NCBI RefSeq assembly: GCF_902813185.1
Contig: NZ_LR778301.1
Location: 1,798,001 to 1,862,000 of the forward strand
Length of the DNA stretch: 64,000 nucleotides
Source of the DNA: Denitratisoma oestradiolicum
Lineage (GTDB): Bacteria; Pseudomonadota; Gammaproteobacteria; Burkholderiales; Rhodocyclaceae
Direction of reading: 5' to 3'
The position numbers and the translations under genes are program-made. Below the pieces are notes generated by a model, which saw only the letters and a list, made by a program, of their open reading frames with translations, was not told where the DNA came from and did no database searches. Of this stretch, positions 52,329 to 63,655 are shown piece after piece; the stretch's first letter is position 1; each line of letters starts with the position of its first letter.

Positions 52329-52758
52329 GCACAGCCGACCCCGTCACGCTTGCTCCGCCCTGTAACGACGTTATCAGTGGGCACGAAACATTCCCCTGCC
52401 GCGAATGGCAGGCGCACACCAGGTCAGACAGCACGGCCTCCATGCGCGCCAAGTCAGCCATTTTCTCGCGCACGTCTTGGAGCTTGTGCTCGGCCAAGCT
52501 GCTGGCCTCCTCGCAGTGGGTGCCATCGTCGAGCCGCAGCAACTCGGCGATTTCATCCAGGCTGAAGCCCAACCGCTGGGCCGATTTCACGAATCGCACC
52601 CGTGTCACGTCCGCCGCGCCATAGCGGCGAATGCTGCCGTAGGGCTTGTCCGGCTCCGGCAACAAGCCCTTGCGCTGATAGAAGCGGATCGTCTCCACGT
52701 TGACCCCCGCCGCCTTGGCAAAGACGCCAATGGTCAGGTTCTCCAAATTATTTTCCAT
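52324..52758 (-). CDS. merR: Mercury-responsive regulator MerR
   Basis: A 144-residue MerR nearly identical to the Tn21/Tn501 type as I recall it: N-terminal winged HTH ([20 protein letters not shown]), dimer helix, and the three Hg-binding Cys (THCEEASSL, then [14 protein letters not shown]). It represses, and with Hg(II) activates, the divergent mer promoter by untwisting its 19-base spacer. The last codons lie inside the terminal repeat. Confidence 0.96.
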   Translation of the reverse strand: MENNLENLTIGVFAKAAGVNVETIRFYQRKGLLPEPDKPYGSIRRYGAADVTRVRFVKSAQRLGFSLDEIAELLRLDDGTHCEEASSLAEHKLQDVREKMADLARMEAVLSDLVCACHSRQGNVSCPLITSLQGGASVTGSAVP

Positions 52759-52763
52759 ACCGC

Positions 52764-52794
52764 TTGACTCCGTACATGAGTACGGAAGTAAGGT
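52764..52794 (+). promoter_or_regulatory. mer operon promoter and MerR operator
   Basis: The -35 hexamer TTGACT (52764-52769) and -10 TAAGGT (52789-52794) are separated by 19 bases, the over-long spacer typical of MerR promoters. The dyad CCGTACATGAGTACGG lies within it. Confidence 0.93.
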
Positions 52795-52829
52795 TGCGCT
52801 ATCCAATCCAAATTCGAAAGGACAAGCGT

Positions 52830-53180
52830 ATGTCTGAACCACAAACGGGGCGCGGCGCGCTCTTCGCCGGCGGGCTGGCCGCCATCCTCGCCTCGACCTG
52901 CTGCCTCGGGCCGCTGGTCCTGGTCGCCTTGGGCTTCAGCGGGGCATGGATCGGCAACCTGACCGTGCTGGAACCCTACCGACCGTTGTTCATCGGCGCG
53001 GCGCTGGTGGCGATGTTTTTCGCCTGGCGGCGCATCTTCCGGCCGACGACCGCCTGCAAGCCAGGCGAGGTCTGCGTAATTCCGCAGGTGCGCGCCACCT
53101 ACAAGCTGATTTTCTGGATCGTGGCCGCGCTGGTTTTGGTCGCGCTCACCTTTCCATATTTCGCCCCGTTGTTTTATTAA
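52830..53180 (+). CDS. merT: Mercuric transport protein MerT
   Basis: A 116-residue inner-membrane protein with three helices. Cys pairs sit in the first helix ([12 protein letters not shown]) and in the cytoplasmic loop ([10 protein letters not shown]). It takes Hg(II) from MerP and delivers it to MerA. First gene of the operon; a GGACA site precedes the start. Confidence 0.96.
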   Translation: MSEPQTGRGALFAGGLAAILASTCCLGPLVLVALGFSGAWIGNLTVLEPYRPLFIGAALVAMFFAWRRIFRPTTACKPGEVCVIPQVRATYKLIFWIVAALVLVALTFPYFAPLFY

Positions 53181-53198
53181 CCCACCAAGGAGTTCACC

Positions 53199-53474
53199 AT
53201 GAAGAAGTTACTTTCCGCCCTCGCACTCGCCGCTGTCGTTGCCCCGGTATGGGCTGCTACCCAAACCGTCACGCTGGGCGTACCCAGCATGCATTGCGCG
53301 ATGTGTCCTGTCACCGTCAAAAACGCACTCTCCAAGGTCGATGGTGTCAGCAAAATTGACGTGAGTTTGGAGAAGCGCGACGCCGTCGTTACCTATGACG
53401 ATGCCAAGACCAACACGCAGAAGCTGACCAAGGCCACCGAAGACGCCGGCTATCCATCCAGCGTCAAGCAGTAA
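53199..53474 (+). CDS. merP: Periplasmic mercury-binding protein MerP
   Basis: A 91-residue protein with a signal peptide (LSALALAAVVAPVWAA) and an HMA domain whose metal motif is MHCAMCP. It binds Hg(II) and passes it to MerT. The spacing of 18 bases after merT is usual. Confidence 0.96.
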   Translation: MKKLLSALALAAVVAPVWAATQTVTLGVPSMHCAMCPVTVKNALSKVDGVSKIDVSLEKRDAVVTYDDAKTNTQKLTKATEDAGYPSSVKQ

Positions 53475-53509
53475 GCCAGTAAGCCAACGTCAACAACGGG
53501 AGTCACATC

Positions 53510-53932
53510 ATGGGACTGATGACACGCATTGCCGATAAAACCGGCGCGCTCGGCAGCGTCGTTTCCGCGATGGGCTGCGCAATGTGCTTCCCGGCCCTTG
53601 CCAGCTTTGGCGCGGCCATTGGATTGGGCTTCCTGAGCCAATACGAGGGCCTGTTCATCAGCCGCCTGCTGCCGCTGTTTGCCGCGCTGGCTTTCGTGGC
53701 GAACGCGCTGGGCTGGCTCAGTCATCGCCAATGGCATCGCAGCCTGCTCGGCATGATCGGCCCGGCCATCGTGTTCGCGGCCACGGTTTGGTTGCTCGGC
53801 AACTGGTGGACGGCGAACCTGATGTACGTCGGCCTGGCCTTGATGGTGGGCGTGTCGATCTGGGACTTCGTGTCGCCGGCGCACCGCCGTTGCGGCCCGG
53901 ACGGATGCGAACTCCCTACGAAACAAGGCTGA
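53510..53932 (+). CDS. merC: Mercuric transport protein MerC
   Basis: A 140-residue membrane protein with four helices, beginning MGLMTRIADKTGALGSVVSA, with a Cys pair in the first helix (MGCAMCFP) and a second near the C-terminus (RRCGPDGCELP). It is close to Tn21 MerC, an additional Hg(II) uptake protein. Presence of merC marks the Tn21-type operon as opposed to the Tn501 type. Confidence 0.95.
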   Translation: MGLMTRIADKTGALGSVVSAMGCAMCFPALASFGAAIGLGFLSQYEGLFISRLLPLFAALAFVANALGWLSHRQWHRSLLGMIGPAIVFAATVWLLGNWWTANLMYVGLALMVGVSIWDFVSPAHRRCGPDGCELPTKQG

Positions 53933-55669
<1,737 letters not shown>

Positions 55670-55686
55670 GGAAAAGGAGGTGTGCC

Positions 55687-56049
55687 ATGAGCGCCTACAC
55701 GGTATCGCAACTGGCCCATGACGCCGGGGTGAGCGTGCATGTCGTGCGCGACTACCTGGTGCGCGGCTTGTTGCGGCCGGTCGCCTGCACCGCGGGCGGC
55801 TACGGCTTGTTCGACGATGCTGTCTTGCAGCGTCTGTGCTTCGTGCGCGCGGCCTTCGAGGCGGGTATCGGCCTCGATGTCCTGGCGCGGTTGTGCCGGG
55901 CCCTCGACGCGGCGGATGGTGCGCAAGCCGCTGCGCAGCTTGCTGTGCTGCGCCAGTTTGTCGAGCGGCGGCGCGAGGCGCTGGTCAACCTGGACGCGCA
56001 ACTGGCTGCCATGCCGACCGAGCGGCCGCATGCGGAGACCTTGTCATGA
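55687..56049 (+). CDS. merD: Mer operon co-regulator MerD
   Basis: A 120-residue MerR-like protein ([20 protein letters not shown]) that down-regulates the operon by competing for the operator. It lacks the Hg-binding Cys pattern of MerR. A GGAGG site precedes the start, and it overlaps merE by 4 bases. Confidence 0.95.
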   Translation: MSAYTVSQLAHDAGVSVHVVRDYLVRGLLRPVACTAGGYGLFDDAVLQRLCFVRAAFEAGIGLDVLARLCRALDAADGAQAAAQLAVLRQFVERRREALVNLDAQLAAMPTERPHAETLS

Positions 56050-56282
56050 GCGCCCTTGACAACCTGCCGCCCGAGACGTGCAGACCCTTCACCGGCTACC
56101 TGTGGGGCGTGCTGGCCGTGCTGACTTGCCCCTGCCATCTACTGATTCTCGCCGCCGTATTGGCCGGGACGGCGAGCGGTGCCTTCCTCGGCGAGCATTG
56201 GGTGATCGCTGCGCTCGCGCTGACCGGCCTATTCATTCTGTCCGTAACGCGGTTGCTGCGCGCCTTCCGGGGCGGATCATGA
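56046..56282 (+). CDS. merE: Mercury transport protein MerE
   Basis: A 78-residue membrane protein with two helices and a Cys pair ([10 protein letters not shown]) in the first; involved in uptake of inorganic and methyl mercury. It overlaps merD and the EAL gene by ATGA-type junctions. Confidence 0.95.
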   Translation: MSALDNLPPETCRPFTGYLWGVLAVLTCPCHLLILAAVLAGTASGAFLGEHWVIAALALTGLFILSVTRLLRAFRGGS

Positions 56283-57067
56283 CGACCTCGCAGCCCGCCG
56301 GATGGACGGCAACCGAGTTGGCGCAAGCGGCGGCGAGCCGGCAGCTTGAACTGCATTACCAACCGCTGGTCGATCTGCGCAATAACCGGATCGTCGGCGC
56401 GGAAGCGCTGCTGCGCTGGCGGCATCCTAGCTTGGGACTGCTGCCACCAGGTCAGTTCATACCGCTGGCCGAGTCGTTCGGCCTGATGCCGGAAATCGGC
56501 ACGTGGGTGCTGGGCGAAGCCTGCCGTCAAATGCGCGAGTGGCAAGCGTTGGCGTGGCAGCCGTTCCGGCTCGCCGTCAATGTGTCCGCGAGTCAGGTCG
56601 GGCCGATGTTCGATGCCGAGGTTCAGCGGGTGCTGACCGATGCGGACTTACCCGCCGAATGTCTGGAGATCGAGCTGACCGAATCGGTCGCGTTCGGCAA
56701 TCCGGCCCTGTTCGCCACGTTCGACGCCCTGCGCGAGCTAGGCATGCATTTCGCGGCCGACGACTTCGGCACGGGCTATTCCTGCCTGCAACATCTAAAG
56801 TGCTGCCCGATCACTACGCTGAAGATCGACCAGTCCTTCGTCGCCGGACTCGCCGACGACCAGCGCGACAGAACCATCGTGCGCTCGGTGATTCAGCTTG
56901 CGCACGGGCTGGGCATGGACGTGGTGGCCGAGGGAGTGGAAACGCCGACCAGCCTCGCACTGTTGCGGCAAGCGGAGTGCGATACGGGACAAGGCTTCCT
57001 ATTCGCCAAGCCAATGCCGGCGGCGGCATTCGCTGCCTTTGTCAGTCAATGGAGGGGACCACCATGA
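56279..57067 (+). CDS. EAL-domain protein of mer transposons (urf2-type)
   Basis: A 262-residue stand-alone EAL domain, the urf2 reading frame common in Tn21/Tn5053-type mer operons. Phosphodiesterase motifs are present: AEALLRW (EAL), [26 protein letters not shown] and AEGVET. It could degrade cyclic di-GMP, but no role in mercury resistance is known. Coupled to merE. Confidence 0.9.
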   Translation: MTTSQPAGWTATELAQAAASRQLELHYQPLVDLRNNRIVGAEALLRWRHPSLGLLPPGQFIPLAESFGLMPEIGTWVLGEACRQMREWQALAWQPFRLAVNVSASQVGPMFDAEVQRVLTDADLPAECLEIELTESVAFGNPALFATFDALRELGMHFAADDFGTGYSCLQHLKCCPITTLKIDQSFVAGLADDQRDRTIVRSVIQLAHGLGMDVVAEGVETPTSLALLRQAECDTGQGFLFAKPMPAAAFAAFVSQWRGPP

Positions 57068-57264
57068 ACGTCAACGAACCGACCACCGCTTGCTGCGTGT
57101 GCTGCAAGGAAATCCCGCTCGATGCCGCCTTCACCCCGGAAGGCGCGGAGTACGTCGAGCACTTCTGCGGGCTGGAGTGCTATCAGCGCTTTCAAACGCG
57201 GGCCAAGGCCGCAACAGAAATCAACGCCGAACCGAGCGCTTGCGATTCGCCGCCGTCAGGTTGA
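57064..57264 (+). CDS. DUF3330 metal-binding-like protein
   Basis: A 66-residue protein with CCVCCKEIP and [10 protein letters not shown], a Cys-rich zinc-finger-like pattern seen as DUF3330 at the end of mer operons. Overlaps the EAL gene by 4 bases. Function unknown. The roughly 160 bases after it carry no recognisable gene or terminal repeat. Confidence 0.85.
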   Translation: MNVNEPTTACCVCCKEIPLDAAFTPEGAEYVEHFCGLECYQRFQTRAKAATEINAEPSACDSPPSG

Positions 57265-57426
57265 CGCATAGCTAATAGACACTCAATTCCCAGCAAGCAC
57301 ATGGATGATCGCGTATTCCGTTCTTTCGGCTCGGTCTGTGCCAACAGCAACGCGGATGCTGCCGTGAGGCGAAACAAGTAGACGAACCCAAAGCCCGTCT
57401 GCTTCGCTCACAGAGGGACGATTACT

Positions 57427-57672
57427 TCACTCGTTGGTGATGACATAACCTTTGGCGGCCTGGGTAAACTCGAAATCGACCGTCTTGCCGACAATAAGTT
57501 TGTCCAGCAGCATCTTGTCTTTGACCTGAAACCCCATGGTCATGACTGGCCAGTTCAAACTCTTGACGGGTTCATGGGCAAGGGTGACGACATTGGTGCC
57601 GGTGTCGACCGTGGTTACCTTGCCATTGGCCATGTGCACGGTTTGCCCTGCCGCTGGCTTTCCCATCGGCAT
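57427..57672 (-). pseudogene. Leaderless CusF-type copper/silver-binding domain
   Basis: About 81 residues of a CusF domain. All four metal ligands of E. coli CusF are matched: His in TLAHEPV, Trp in LNWPVMTM and two Met in the same run. CusF proteins are periplasmic, but this one has no signal peptide; an in-frame TAG precedes the ATG by one codon, and an IS begins 15 bases upstream. The gene was cut before the IS arrived, since rejoining the IS flanks still leaves the stop. Probably a 3' fragment. Confidence 0.7.
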
Positions 57673-57686
57673 GTCCTAGCTTAACG

Positions 57687-59146
57687 TCAATACTGTTTAG
57701 ATAGATCATTTTCTACCGTTACAGGTGCCATGTATCTGACGGAGAGTGTCACATGGCGAGAGTCAAGGCGGAATTGTCGGCTGGAGCGCGGCTGGCGGAC
57801 TATCTGACGGTAGGGTTCCTGGCGATGAACTGCCCGTTGGACAAGGTGCGGCAAGCGCTGGCGGCCAACGATGCGCAGAGCAAGCGACGGCGCGGGTTGC
57901 CGCACGACGTGCTGGTGTACTTCGTGATGGCGATGGTGCTTTACGCCAATGTGGCCTACGAAGAGGTGCTGCGACTGGTGGTCGAAGGCTTGCGTCCGTT
58001 GCTGGGTGACGATGGCGTGTCCAACACGAGCGTGACCAAAGGCGCCATCTCGCAAGCGCGTGGGCAAGTAGGCGTCGCTCCGCTGCGGCAGCTCTATCAG
58101 GAGCAGGTCGGCCCCAACGGCCCGGTCGGCATGCCAGGCGTCTGGTACGTCGGCTTGCGGGTCATGGCCATCGACGGTTCCACACTGGACATGCCCGACG
58201 AGGTGGCGAACGCCCAACACTTTGGCTATCCCGGCGCGTCGCGCGGCAGTTCGGCATTTCCACAATTGCGTTTCGTCGCGATGGCCGAGTGCGGCACCCA
58301 TACCCTGTGCTACGCCAACCCCGGCCCCTACGCCACCGGCGAGGTCACCTTGGCCGGGCCGGTCATCGATCAGGCGAATGCCTCGATGCTAGTGACGGCG
58401 GATCGCAACTTCTACAGCTACGCCTTCTGGCAACGTGCGGTCGCGACGGGCGCGAAACTGCTGTTCCGAGTCAAACGCAATTTGCAGCTGCCGCGAGAAA
58501 AGGAACTGCCCGATGGTTCCTATCTGACGACCCTGTATGCCGGCGACAAAGATCGGCGCCGACTGACGAACGGCACGGTCGTTCGTGTCATCGAGTACGT
58601 GCTGGACGGCATCTCCGATTCGGAACCGTCCTATCGCTTGATCACCAACTGGCTTGATGTCAATGCCGCACCGGGCATCGAACTGGCCGCGCTGTATCAC
58701 CGGCGCTGGACCATCGAGCAGACCTTCGACGAATTCAAAGTACATCTGGCCGATCGCGACGTGGTTCTGCGCAGCAAGCGTCCCGAATTGGCCGAACAGG
58801 AGTTCTATGCCTTGCTGCTGGCTCACTCCGCCATACGACGGCTCATGACCCAAGCCGCCGCCGCAAGCGGTCAAGCCGCCGAGGACTTGTCGTTCATCCA
58901 TGCGGTGCGCGTGCTCAAGCGACGCCTCCCCACGTCGGTCGCTATTCCCCCCTGAGCACCGCCAATCCTGGTTCGATAGCGTGCTCCGGGAAATCGCTTC
59001 TGGGCGCGCGGTTACCAGCCGTGGCAAGCGCAATCCTCGTGGGGTGAAACGGAAAATGAGCAACTTCAATCTCCGAAAACGCCGCACTCCGCTGAATCAA
59101 TCGTGCGATCCAATTCCACGAATGTTATGTATCTAAACAGTATTGA
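57687..59146 (+). mobile_element. IS4-family insertion sequence with 8-bp target duplication
   Basis: A 1460-bp element bounded by perfect 17-bp inverted repeats (TCAATACTGTTTAGATA at 57687-57703; its complement at 59130-59146). GCTTAACG is duplicated directly outside both ends (57679-57686 and 59147-59154). The intact repeats and duplication indicate a recent insertion. It carries one transposase gene. Confidence 0.93.
57753..58955 (+). CDS. IS4-family transposase, frameshifted near the C-terminus
   Basis: A 400-residue DDE transposase. Catalytic residues: Asp in AIDGSTLDMPD, Asp in VTADRNFYSY, and Glu in YHRRWTIEQTFDEFK, which is the YREK signature. The frame stops after TSVAIPP at a run of six C (58945-58950); in the next frame the expected tail continues (SWFDSVLREIASGRAV, RNPRGVKRKMSNF). 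One extra C therefore removes about 60 residues; it could be a real mutation or a homopolymer error. All catalytic residues lie before the shift. Confidence 0.88.
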   Translation: MARVKAELSAGARLADYLTVGFLAMNCPLDKVRQALAANDAQSKRRRGLPHDVLVYFVMAMVLYANVAYEEVLRLVVEGLRPLLGDDGVSNTSVTKGAISQARGQVGVAPLRQLYQEQVGPNGPVGMPGVWYVGLRVMAIDGSTLDMPDEVANAQHFGYPGASRGSSAFPQLRFVAMAECGTHTLCYANPGPYATGEVTLAGPVIDQANASMLVTADRNFYSYAFWQRAVATGAKLLFRVKRNLQLPREKELPDGSYLTTLYAGDKDRRRLTNGTVVRVIEYVLDGISDSEPSYRLITNWLDVNAAPGIELAALYHRRWTIEQTFDEFKVHLADRDVVLRSKRPELAEQEFYALLLAHSAIRRLMTQAAAASGQAAEDLSFIHAVRVLKRRLPTSVAIPP

Positions 59147-59268
59147 GCTTAACGTGCATTATTTCCCGAATTCTGAGACGCCCCTAAAATCCAGCACTCA
59201 AGAGTCAATTTCCCTTGACCGGAAGGCTGTGGCATACTTGCATGAAACGTCAGTGAGGTTTTTTAAAT

Positions 59269-59880
59269 ATGCTGCACCGGAAAGACACTGTGAATGCCGC
59301 ACTCGACCGGCGATGGAAGCAACTGGCCGGCAAGGTTTTTCGACGTAAAGACCTGGCCGATGAATTGCCCAGCGTTGATCGGGAGCTCGGTCTGGCATTG
59401 AAGGCCGGAACCGTGCGAAAGGCTGCTCAGGGGCTTTATTACGTCCCCCGAAAAACGCCGTTTGGCGATGCACCACCAAGCGAGGAAGCACTCGTCGAAA
59501 AGTTTCTCGATGACCACCATTTCCTGATGTTCAATCCGAGCTGCTACAACGCCTTGGGGCTGGGCACCACGCAGCTTTACAGCAAGACCGTCGTCTACAA
59601 CCACAAACGCCACGGCACGTTCGCCCTGGCCGGGTTTGAATTCGACTTTCGCGACAAGCCGCGGTTTCCCTCGCGCAAGCAGGTCACTCGTGAATATCTG
59701 CTGGTCGACATGCTGAACAACCTGAGCGACCTGGCCGAAGACCCGGAAACCGTGTTGTCCAATGTGCGCCGCAAGCTCGACACTTTCGACGCAGGCCGTC
59801 TCGAGAAGATGCTTGCCGATTACGGATCGGCCAGGACACGCCGCGTTTTTCGGCAAATGAAGTCGGCTGTCCATGCCTAA
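59269..59880 (+). CDS. abiEi: AbiEi-family antitoxin
   Basis: A 203-residue protein resembling AbiEi/DUF6088 antitoxins: N-terminal winged helix (VFRRKDLADELPSVDRELGLAL, split here as the DNA-binding part) with KGLYYVP-like LYYVPRKTPFG, and a C-terminal antitoxin domain. It represses the operon and counteracts AbiEii in type IV toxin-antitoxin fashion. It overlaps the toxin gene by 8 bases and lies just right of the IS, inserted between traG and the mer module. Confidence 0.8.
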   Translation: MLHRKDTVNAALDRRWKQLAGKVFRRKDLADELPSVDRELGLALKAGTVRKAAQGLYYVPRKTPFGDAPPSEEALVEKFLDDHHFLMFNPSCYNALGLGTTQLYSKTVVYNHKRHGTFALAGFEFDFRDKPRFPSRKQVTREYLLVDMLNNLSDLAEDPETVLSNVRRKLDTFDAGRLEKMLADYGSARTRRVFRQMKSAVHA

Positions 59881-60835
59881 AGCCGCAATTTTCCTGCACG
59901 ACCATCCCAACTTCGCGGATCTGATCCGACAGGTCGGCCAGGCTCAACGCGTCTCCTCCTATCTGGTCGAGAAGGACTATTGGCTGATGCACAGCCTGTG
60001 GGGATTGCAGCAGCAGGGTTGGACGTTTCAGCTCAAGGGCGGGACATCCCTCTCGAAGGGGCATCAGATCATCCAGCGTTTCTCCGAAGACATCGATCTT
60101 CGCATCGAGCCCCCGGCGGATCGCGATGTCAAAACCGGGAAGAACCAGGACAAACCGGCCCACGTCGAGACACGACGGCTGTATTTCGACTGGCTGGCCG
60201 AGCAGATCGCCACAAAGGGGATCGCGGGTTTCGAGGCTGTTGAACGGGATACCGAATACGACGATGCCAAGTACCGCAGCGCCGGCATCCGGTTGCGCTA
60301 CCCGGTGCATACCGAATACCTCCCGGGTATCAAGGAAGGCATCCTGCTGGAAGTCGGATTCGACGATACCGCACCCAACATGCCCTGCACCATCACCTCG
60401 TGGGCACTGGATGCAGCGCTCAAAAGCACCGTGAAGGTCATCGACAATCGCGCACTGGCGGTACCTTGCTACAGCCCGGCCTATACCTTCGTGGAAAAGC
60501 TGCAAACGGTTTCGACCAAGTTTCGGCAGCAACAGGATGCCGAGGTTTTCCCGAAGAACTTCCTGCGCCATTACTACGATCTGTACTGCCTTCTGGACAA
60601 TCCGGAGGTGCAGGCATTCCTCGGCACGACGGCCTACCATGCCCGCAAGAAAGAACGCTTTCGGGCCGGCGATAACCTGCACATCGCCAGCAACGAAGCC
60701 TTCTTGCTGACAGATTCCTCAGTTCGCGCGCTCTACGACAGCAAGTACCGTGAAACCGCCTCGCTTTACTACGCCGGACAAGTGCCGTTTCAGAGCATTC
60801 TTGAACGTCTAGCGCAGTACCTGGACCGGATGTGA
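59873..60835 (+). CDS. abiEii: AbiEii-family nucleotidyltransferase toxin
   Basis: A 320-residue nucleotidyltransferase-like toxin. The active-site motif is LKGGTSLSKG (about 55-63) followed by SEDIDL with Asp73 and Asp75; a later YTFVEKLQTV fits motif III. Homologues modify tRNA acceptor ends and cause reversible growth arrest or abortive infection. It is convergent with traG, whose stop lies immediately after. Confidence 0.88.
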   Translation: MPKAAIFLHDHPNFADLIRQVGQAQRVSSYLVEKDYWLMHSLWGLQQQGWTFQLKGGTSLSKGHQIIQRFSEDIDLRIEPPADRDVKTGKNQDKPAHVETRRLYFDWLAEQIATKGIAGFEAVERDTEYDDAKYRSAGIRLRYPVHTEYLPGIKEGILLEVGFDDTAPNMPCTITSWALDAALKSTVKVIDNRALAVPCYSPAYTFVEKLQTVSTKFRQQQDAEVFPKNFLRHYYDLYCLLDNPEVQAFLGTTAYHARKKERFRAGDNLHIASNEAFLLTDSSVRALYDSKYRETASLYYAGQVPFQSILERLAQYLDRM

Positions 60836-63652
60836 TCATTTCTTTCCGGCAAGCGTGTCGGTCAAATATTTGCCCGGATTGTCTCCGGTAAGACCGTCTG
60901 CAATCCGGCCCGCCGCTTCTCCGACCTGTTCGACCGTTTCAGCCGTCTTGCCTGCCACCGAGGTCGGCTTGAGCTTCCGGAACGTCGAAGGTGTCGCGTT
61001 TTCCTGATGGGTTTGCGCAGCCCCGGCCTGCCGGTCACGAACCTCGAAGCTGTTTCGGGAGAACTCCTGCATCGCCGTATGCATGGCCTGATCCGTCGGG
61101 GTAGCCTGAGGAGACACGCCAGAGAGTCTGGCGGCACCCTTCACCTGTCCCAGATAACCCGCGCCTGCTGCCTCGACCGTCTGTCCGTCCGGCACTCCCG
61201 CGCGATTCGCCTCATGGCGCGCCCGCACTGCCTCGGCGCCAGATACTTGCCCCGCCATTTCTCCCAGCATCCGGTCGTAGTTCTGGGTGGTGTATTCCTC
61301 GATGTAGGGTCGCAGGCGATGCGGATCGCCCATGACGCCCTGGAACTTCTCGTAGTTGTATTCAAGCTTCGGTAGCAGGAAGTCCTTGATGAAGTGATCC
61401 TGAAGCTGGAGGTTGGAGCCAAGCTGCCCGGAATGTGACAGCTCCCACATCTGGCGATGACCCTCGGTTTCCTGAAACGAGGAACTGAGCGCATCACGGG
61501 ACTGCCGTGCCCGATCAAGAGACGCTCGCTGTCCTTCCGATCCCGACGTCTTTCCTTCGTCGGAAGTTCGATAGTTTCGCTCCCAGCCATTGTCGATGAC
61601 GGTGCCGACTTTCTTGCCAAAGCTCGACTCACGGGCAAACTGAGCCATTTCCTCCAGGGAGCGCATCGAGTCGGCCGAGTTTCGCATTTTGGCTGACATT
61701 TCCACACCACCACGCAGGCCGGTAATTTCGAGCAGCTTCGGCGTACTCATGCCCATCGAAGCCCCAACCATGAGTTCCATGGCCACCTTTTCGCTGACGC
61801 CGAGTTTTCGGGCCCACTGATCGACCTGCCGCAGGGTGTCATTCGCTTCCTGATTCCGGCTCGACCCCATGCCGTGTCGGTAGCCTGTAGTGTCACTGGC
61901 ACCCTTCGCATGTGATCTTTCGAATCCGGCTTCCTGCTTGATCGCCGCCAGAGCACTTTCAGCGTACTCCGCGGATCTCTGCTGCGATGCCTGCTGCGAA
62001 CGTTCATAGTTTTCCTTGGCTGCAGCACCGAGCGAATCGTTGAGTGCCATGTCGGCACGCACATCGCTCTTGGCCTGCTTCACTACAAAGCCGCCGCCGG
62101 AAAAGTGGCTGTAGTCGAAGCCGCCCCGCGCCTGATACTGGGTTGCTCCTTGGCGCAGGCTCGGGTTCATATCGACGGCCAGCCCCTTCATGGTGTCGTG
62201 ACTGGCATTGTTGAGCGAGGCATTGCCCATCTGCATGTTGCCCATGGCCAGGCTGCTGGCAATCTTCTCGGGGTCGCGAGGTGGCGCAACCAGCCCTGCC
62301 ACGGCCTGCATGCCGACCTCGCCGCCCTTCACGACAGCGGCGGCAATGGCGGGAATGGAGATGACCAGCATGCCGGCAATGGCCTGGTCGCTGACAATCG
62401 CGGTATTCAGGAAGCTCATCTGTTCGATCGACAGGCCGCTCGATGCGCTGCCGCTGATGTACTGGCTTCTCGAATACATGGTGATGATGAAGTTCATCAC
62501 AGCGTACAGCGGCGCCCAAAGCTGTATCCAGAAGAGACTCGCCGCATAGGACTTGATGACCCCGGTCGCTTGGTGGCCGCTCAACACCACGAAAAGCAGG
62601 AATACCGGAAAAATCGCGTACTGCACCATCTCGATGGTGTTCCTCACCTTCGGCATGGTCGACTCGGCGACCCGCGCCATCAGTTTGTAGGAATCACTGG
62701 TCGAGCGCAGCGATTGCGCCATCGCCAGATTGGTCTGGGCGCTGGCTGCATCGCCCAGTTGCGCCGGCAGCATGTACTGGGCATCGATCATGAAATTGGC
62801 GACGATGGCCTGCTTCACCGTGTCCTGTGCCGACGACGAAATCCCGAGAAGATAGTTGGTCGAGGTCGCCAGCGATCCCGCAATGGCAACGCCGGCATCA
62901 GCTGTCGTCATGCGGGGATAGAGCCTGGAACCAAGCAATGTCACTTGCCGGCTCGTCTCGGCGGTGATCTGGGTTGTCAGCGTCTGATAGCCCGCGTCAC
63001 AGCCCACAGTGCTCATCAGCGTCGGATCGGCGAGATCGCGGATCGTCACCAACCTCGATGGATTGGTTTTGCCGTTCAGGATGTCCCAGATGTTATTGAC
63101 CTGGAGAATGTCTTCCTTCATGCGGATATAGCCGGTCGCAATGTCGGGCGCAACACACTCCCGGTAGAACTCCAGCAGATTACTGGTCAATACCGGATTC
63201 CCGCTCTTGATCGCCTGCCGTTCCGAAAGGACGCGATGCCCGAAGAGCGTCCCGTTCCTGCGGAACTTCACATCGTCAGGCAGCGAAAAAACCGTCTCGA
63301 AAGAACCGGTGAGCCAATCCCCTACCTTGCTCATCGTGTGCGCGAATGCCCCGAGACCAATCGGCACATTGGCCACGGCCCGCGGTGGCTCGTTGCCCGT
63401 GCGATCAATGATCATGACCGTCACTTTGGGAATAAGCAGCATCGACTGGAAGATTGCGAGGAAGAAAAGCCACTTCCACATGCCGTCAAGCCGCTCCCTC
63501 CCGGTCAAAGTGGCGATGACGACGACGATCATGCCGACGATGGCGATGGTTTGAAGCAGGCCACGGTAATCGCCACTGCCCATGAGCGACGCAACCGCAT
63601 TAAACATCGCCTCCAGCTCGACGACATTCCAGTAGGCATAGACCTCGTACAT
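60836..63652 (-). CDS. traG: Conjugative transfer protein TraG
   Basis: A 938-residue inner-membrane protein. The N-terminal domain (about 1-470) has several helices (GLLQTIAIVGMIVVVIATL; WKWLFFLAIFQSMLLIP; FPVFLLFVVLSGHQATGVI) and is needed for pilus assembly and mating-pair stabilisation. The C-terminal half is hydrophilic, Gly/Ser/Gln-rich and helical, and is linked to entry exclusion in F-like systems. It starts 3 bases after traH, the conserved traH-traG order. Confidence 0.92.
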   Translation of the reverse strand: MYEVYAYWNVVELEAMFNAVASLMGSGDYRGLLQTIAIVGMIVVVIATLTGRERLDGMWKWLFFLAIFQSMLLIPKVTVMIIDRTGNEPPRAVANVPIGLGAFAHTMSKVGDWLTGSFETVFSLPDDVKFRRNGTLFGHRVLSERQAIKSGNPVLTSNLLEFYRECVAPDIATGYIRMKEDILQVNNIWDILNGKTNPSRLVTIRDLADPTLMSTVGCDAGYQTLTTQITAETSRQVTLLGSRLYPRMTTADAGVAIAGSLATSTNYLLGISSSAQDTVKQAIVANFMIDAQYMLPAQLGDAASAQTNLAMAQSLRSTSDSYKLMARVAESTMPKVRNTIEMVQYAIFPVFLLFVVLSGHQATGVIKSYAASLFWIQLWAPLYAVMNFIITMYSRSQYISGSASSGLSIEQMSFLNTAIVSDQAIAGMLVISIPAIAAAVVKGGEVGMQAVAGLVAPPRDPEKIASSLAMGNMQMGNASLNNASHDTMKGLAVDMNPSLRQGATQYQARGGFDYSHFSGGGFVVKQAKSDVRADMALNDSLGAAAKENYERSQQASQQRSAEYAESALAAIKQEAGFERSHAKGASDTTGYRHGMGSSRNQEANDTLRQVDQWARKLGVSEKVAMELMVGASMGMSTPKLLEITGLRGGVEMSAKMRNSADSMRSLEEMAQFARESSFGKKVGTVIDNGWERNYRTSDEGKTSGSEGQRASLDRARQSRDALSSSFQETEGHRQMWELSHSGQLGSNLQLQDHFIKDFLLPKLEYNYEKFQGVMGDPHRLRPYIEEYTTQNYDRMLGEMAGQVSGAEAVRARHEANRAGVPDGQTVEAAGAGYLGQVKGAARLSGVSPQATPTDQAMHTAMQEFSRNSFEVRDRQAGAAQTHQENATPSTFRKLKPTSVAGKTAETVEQVGEAAGRIADGLTGDNPGKYLTDTLAGKK

Positions 63653-63655
63653 GGC

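Noticed and set aside
59215..59240. TTGACC...CATACT as promoter of the AbiE pair
   Set aside because: The spacing between the two hexamers is about 12 bases, too short for a sigma-70 promoter.
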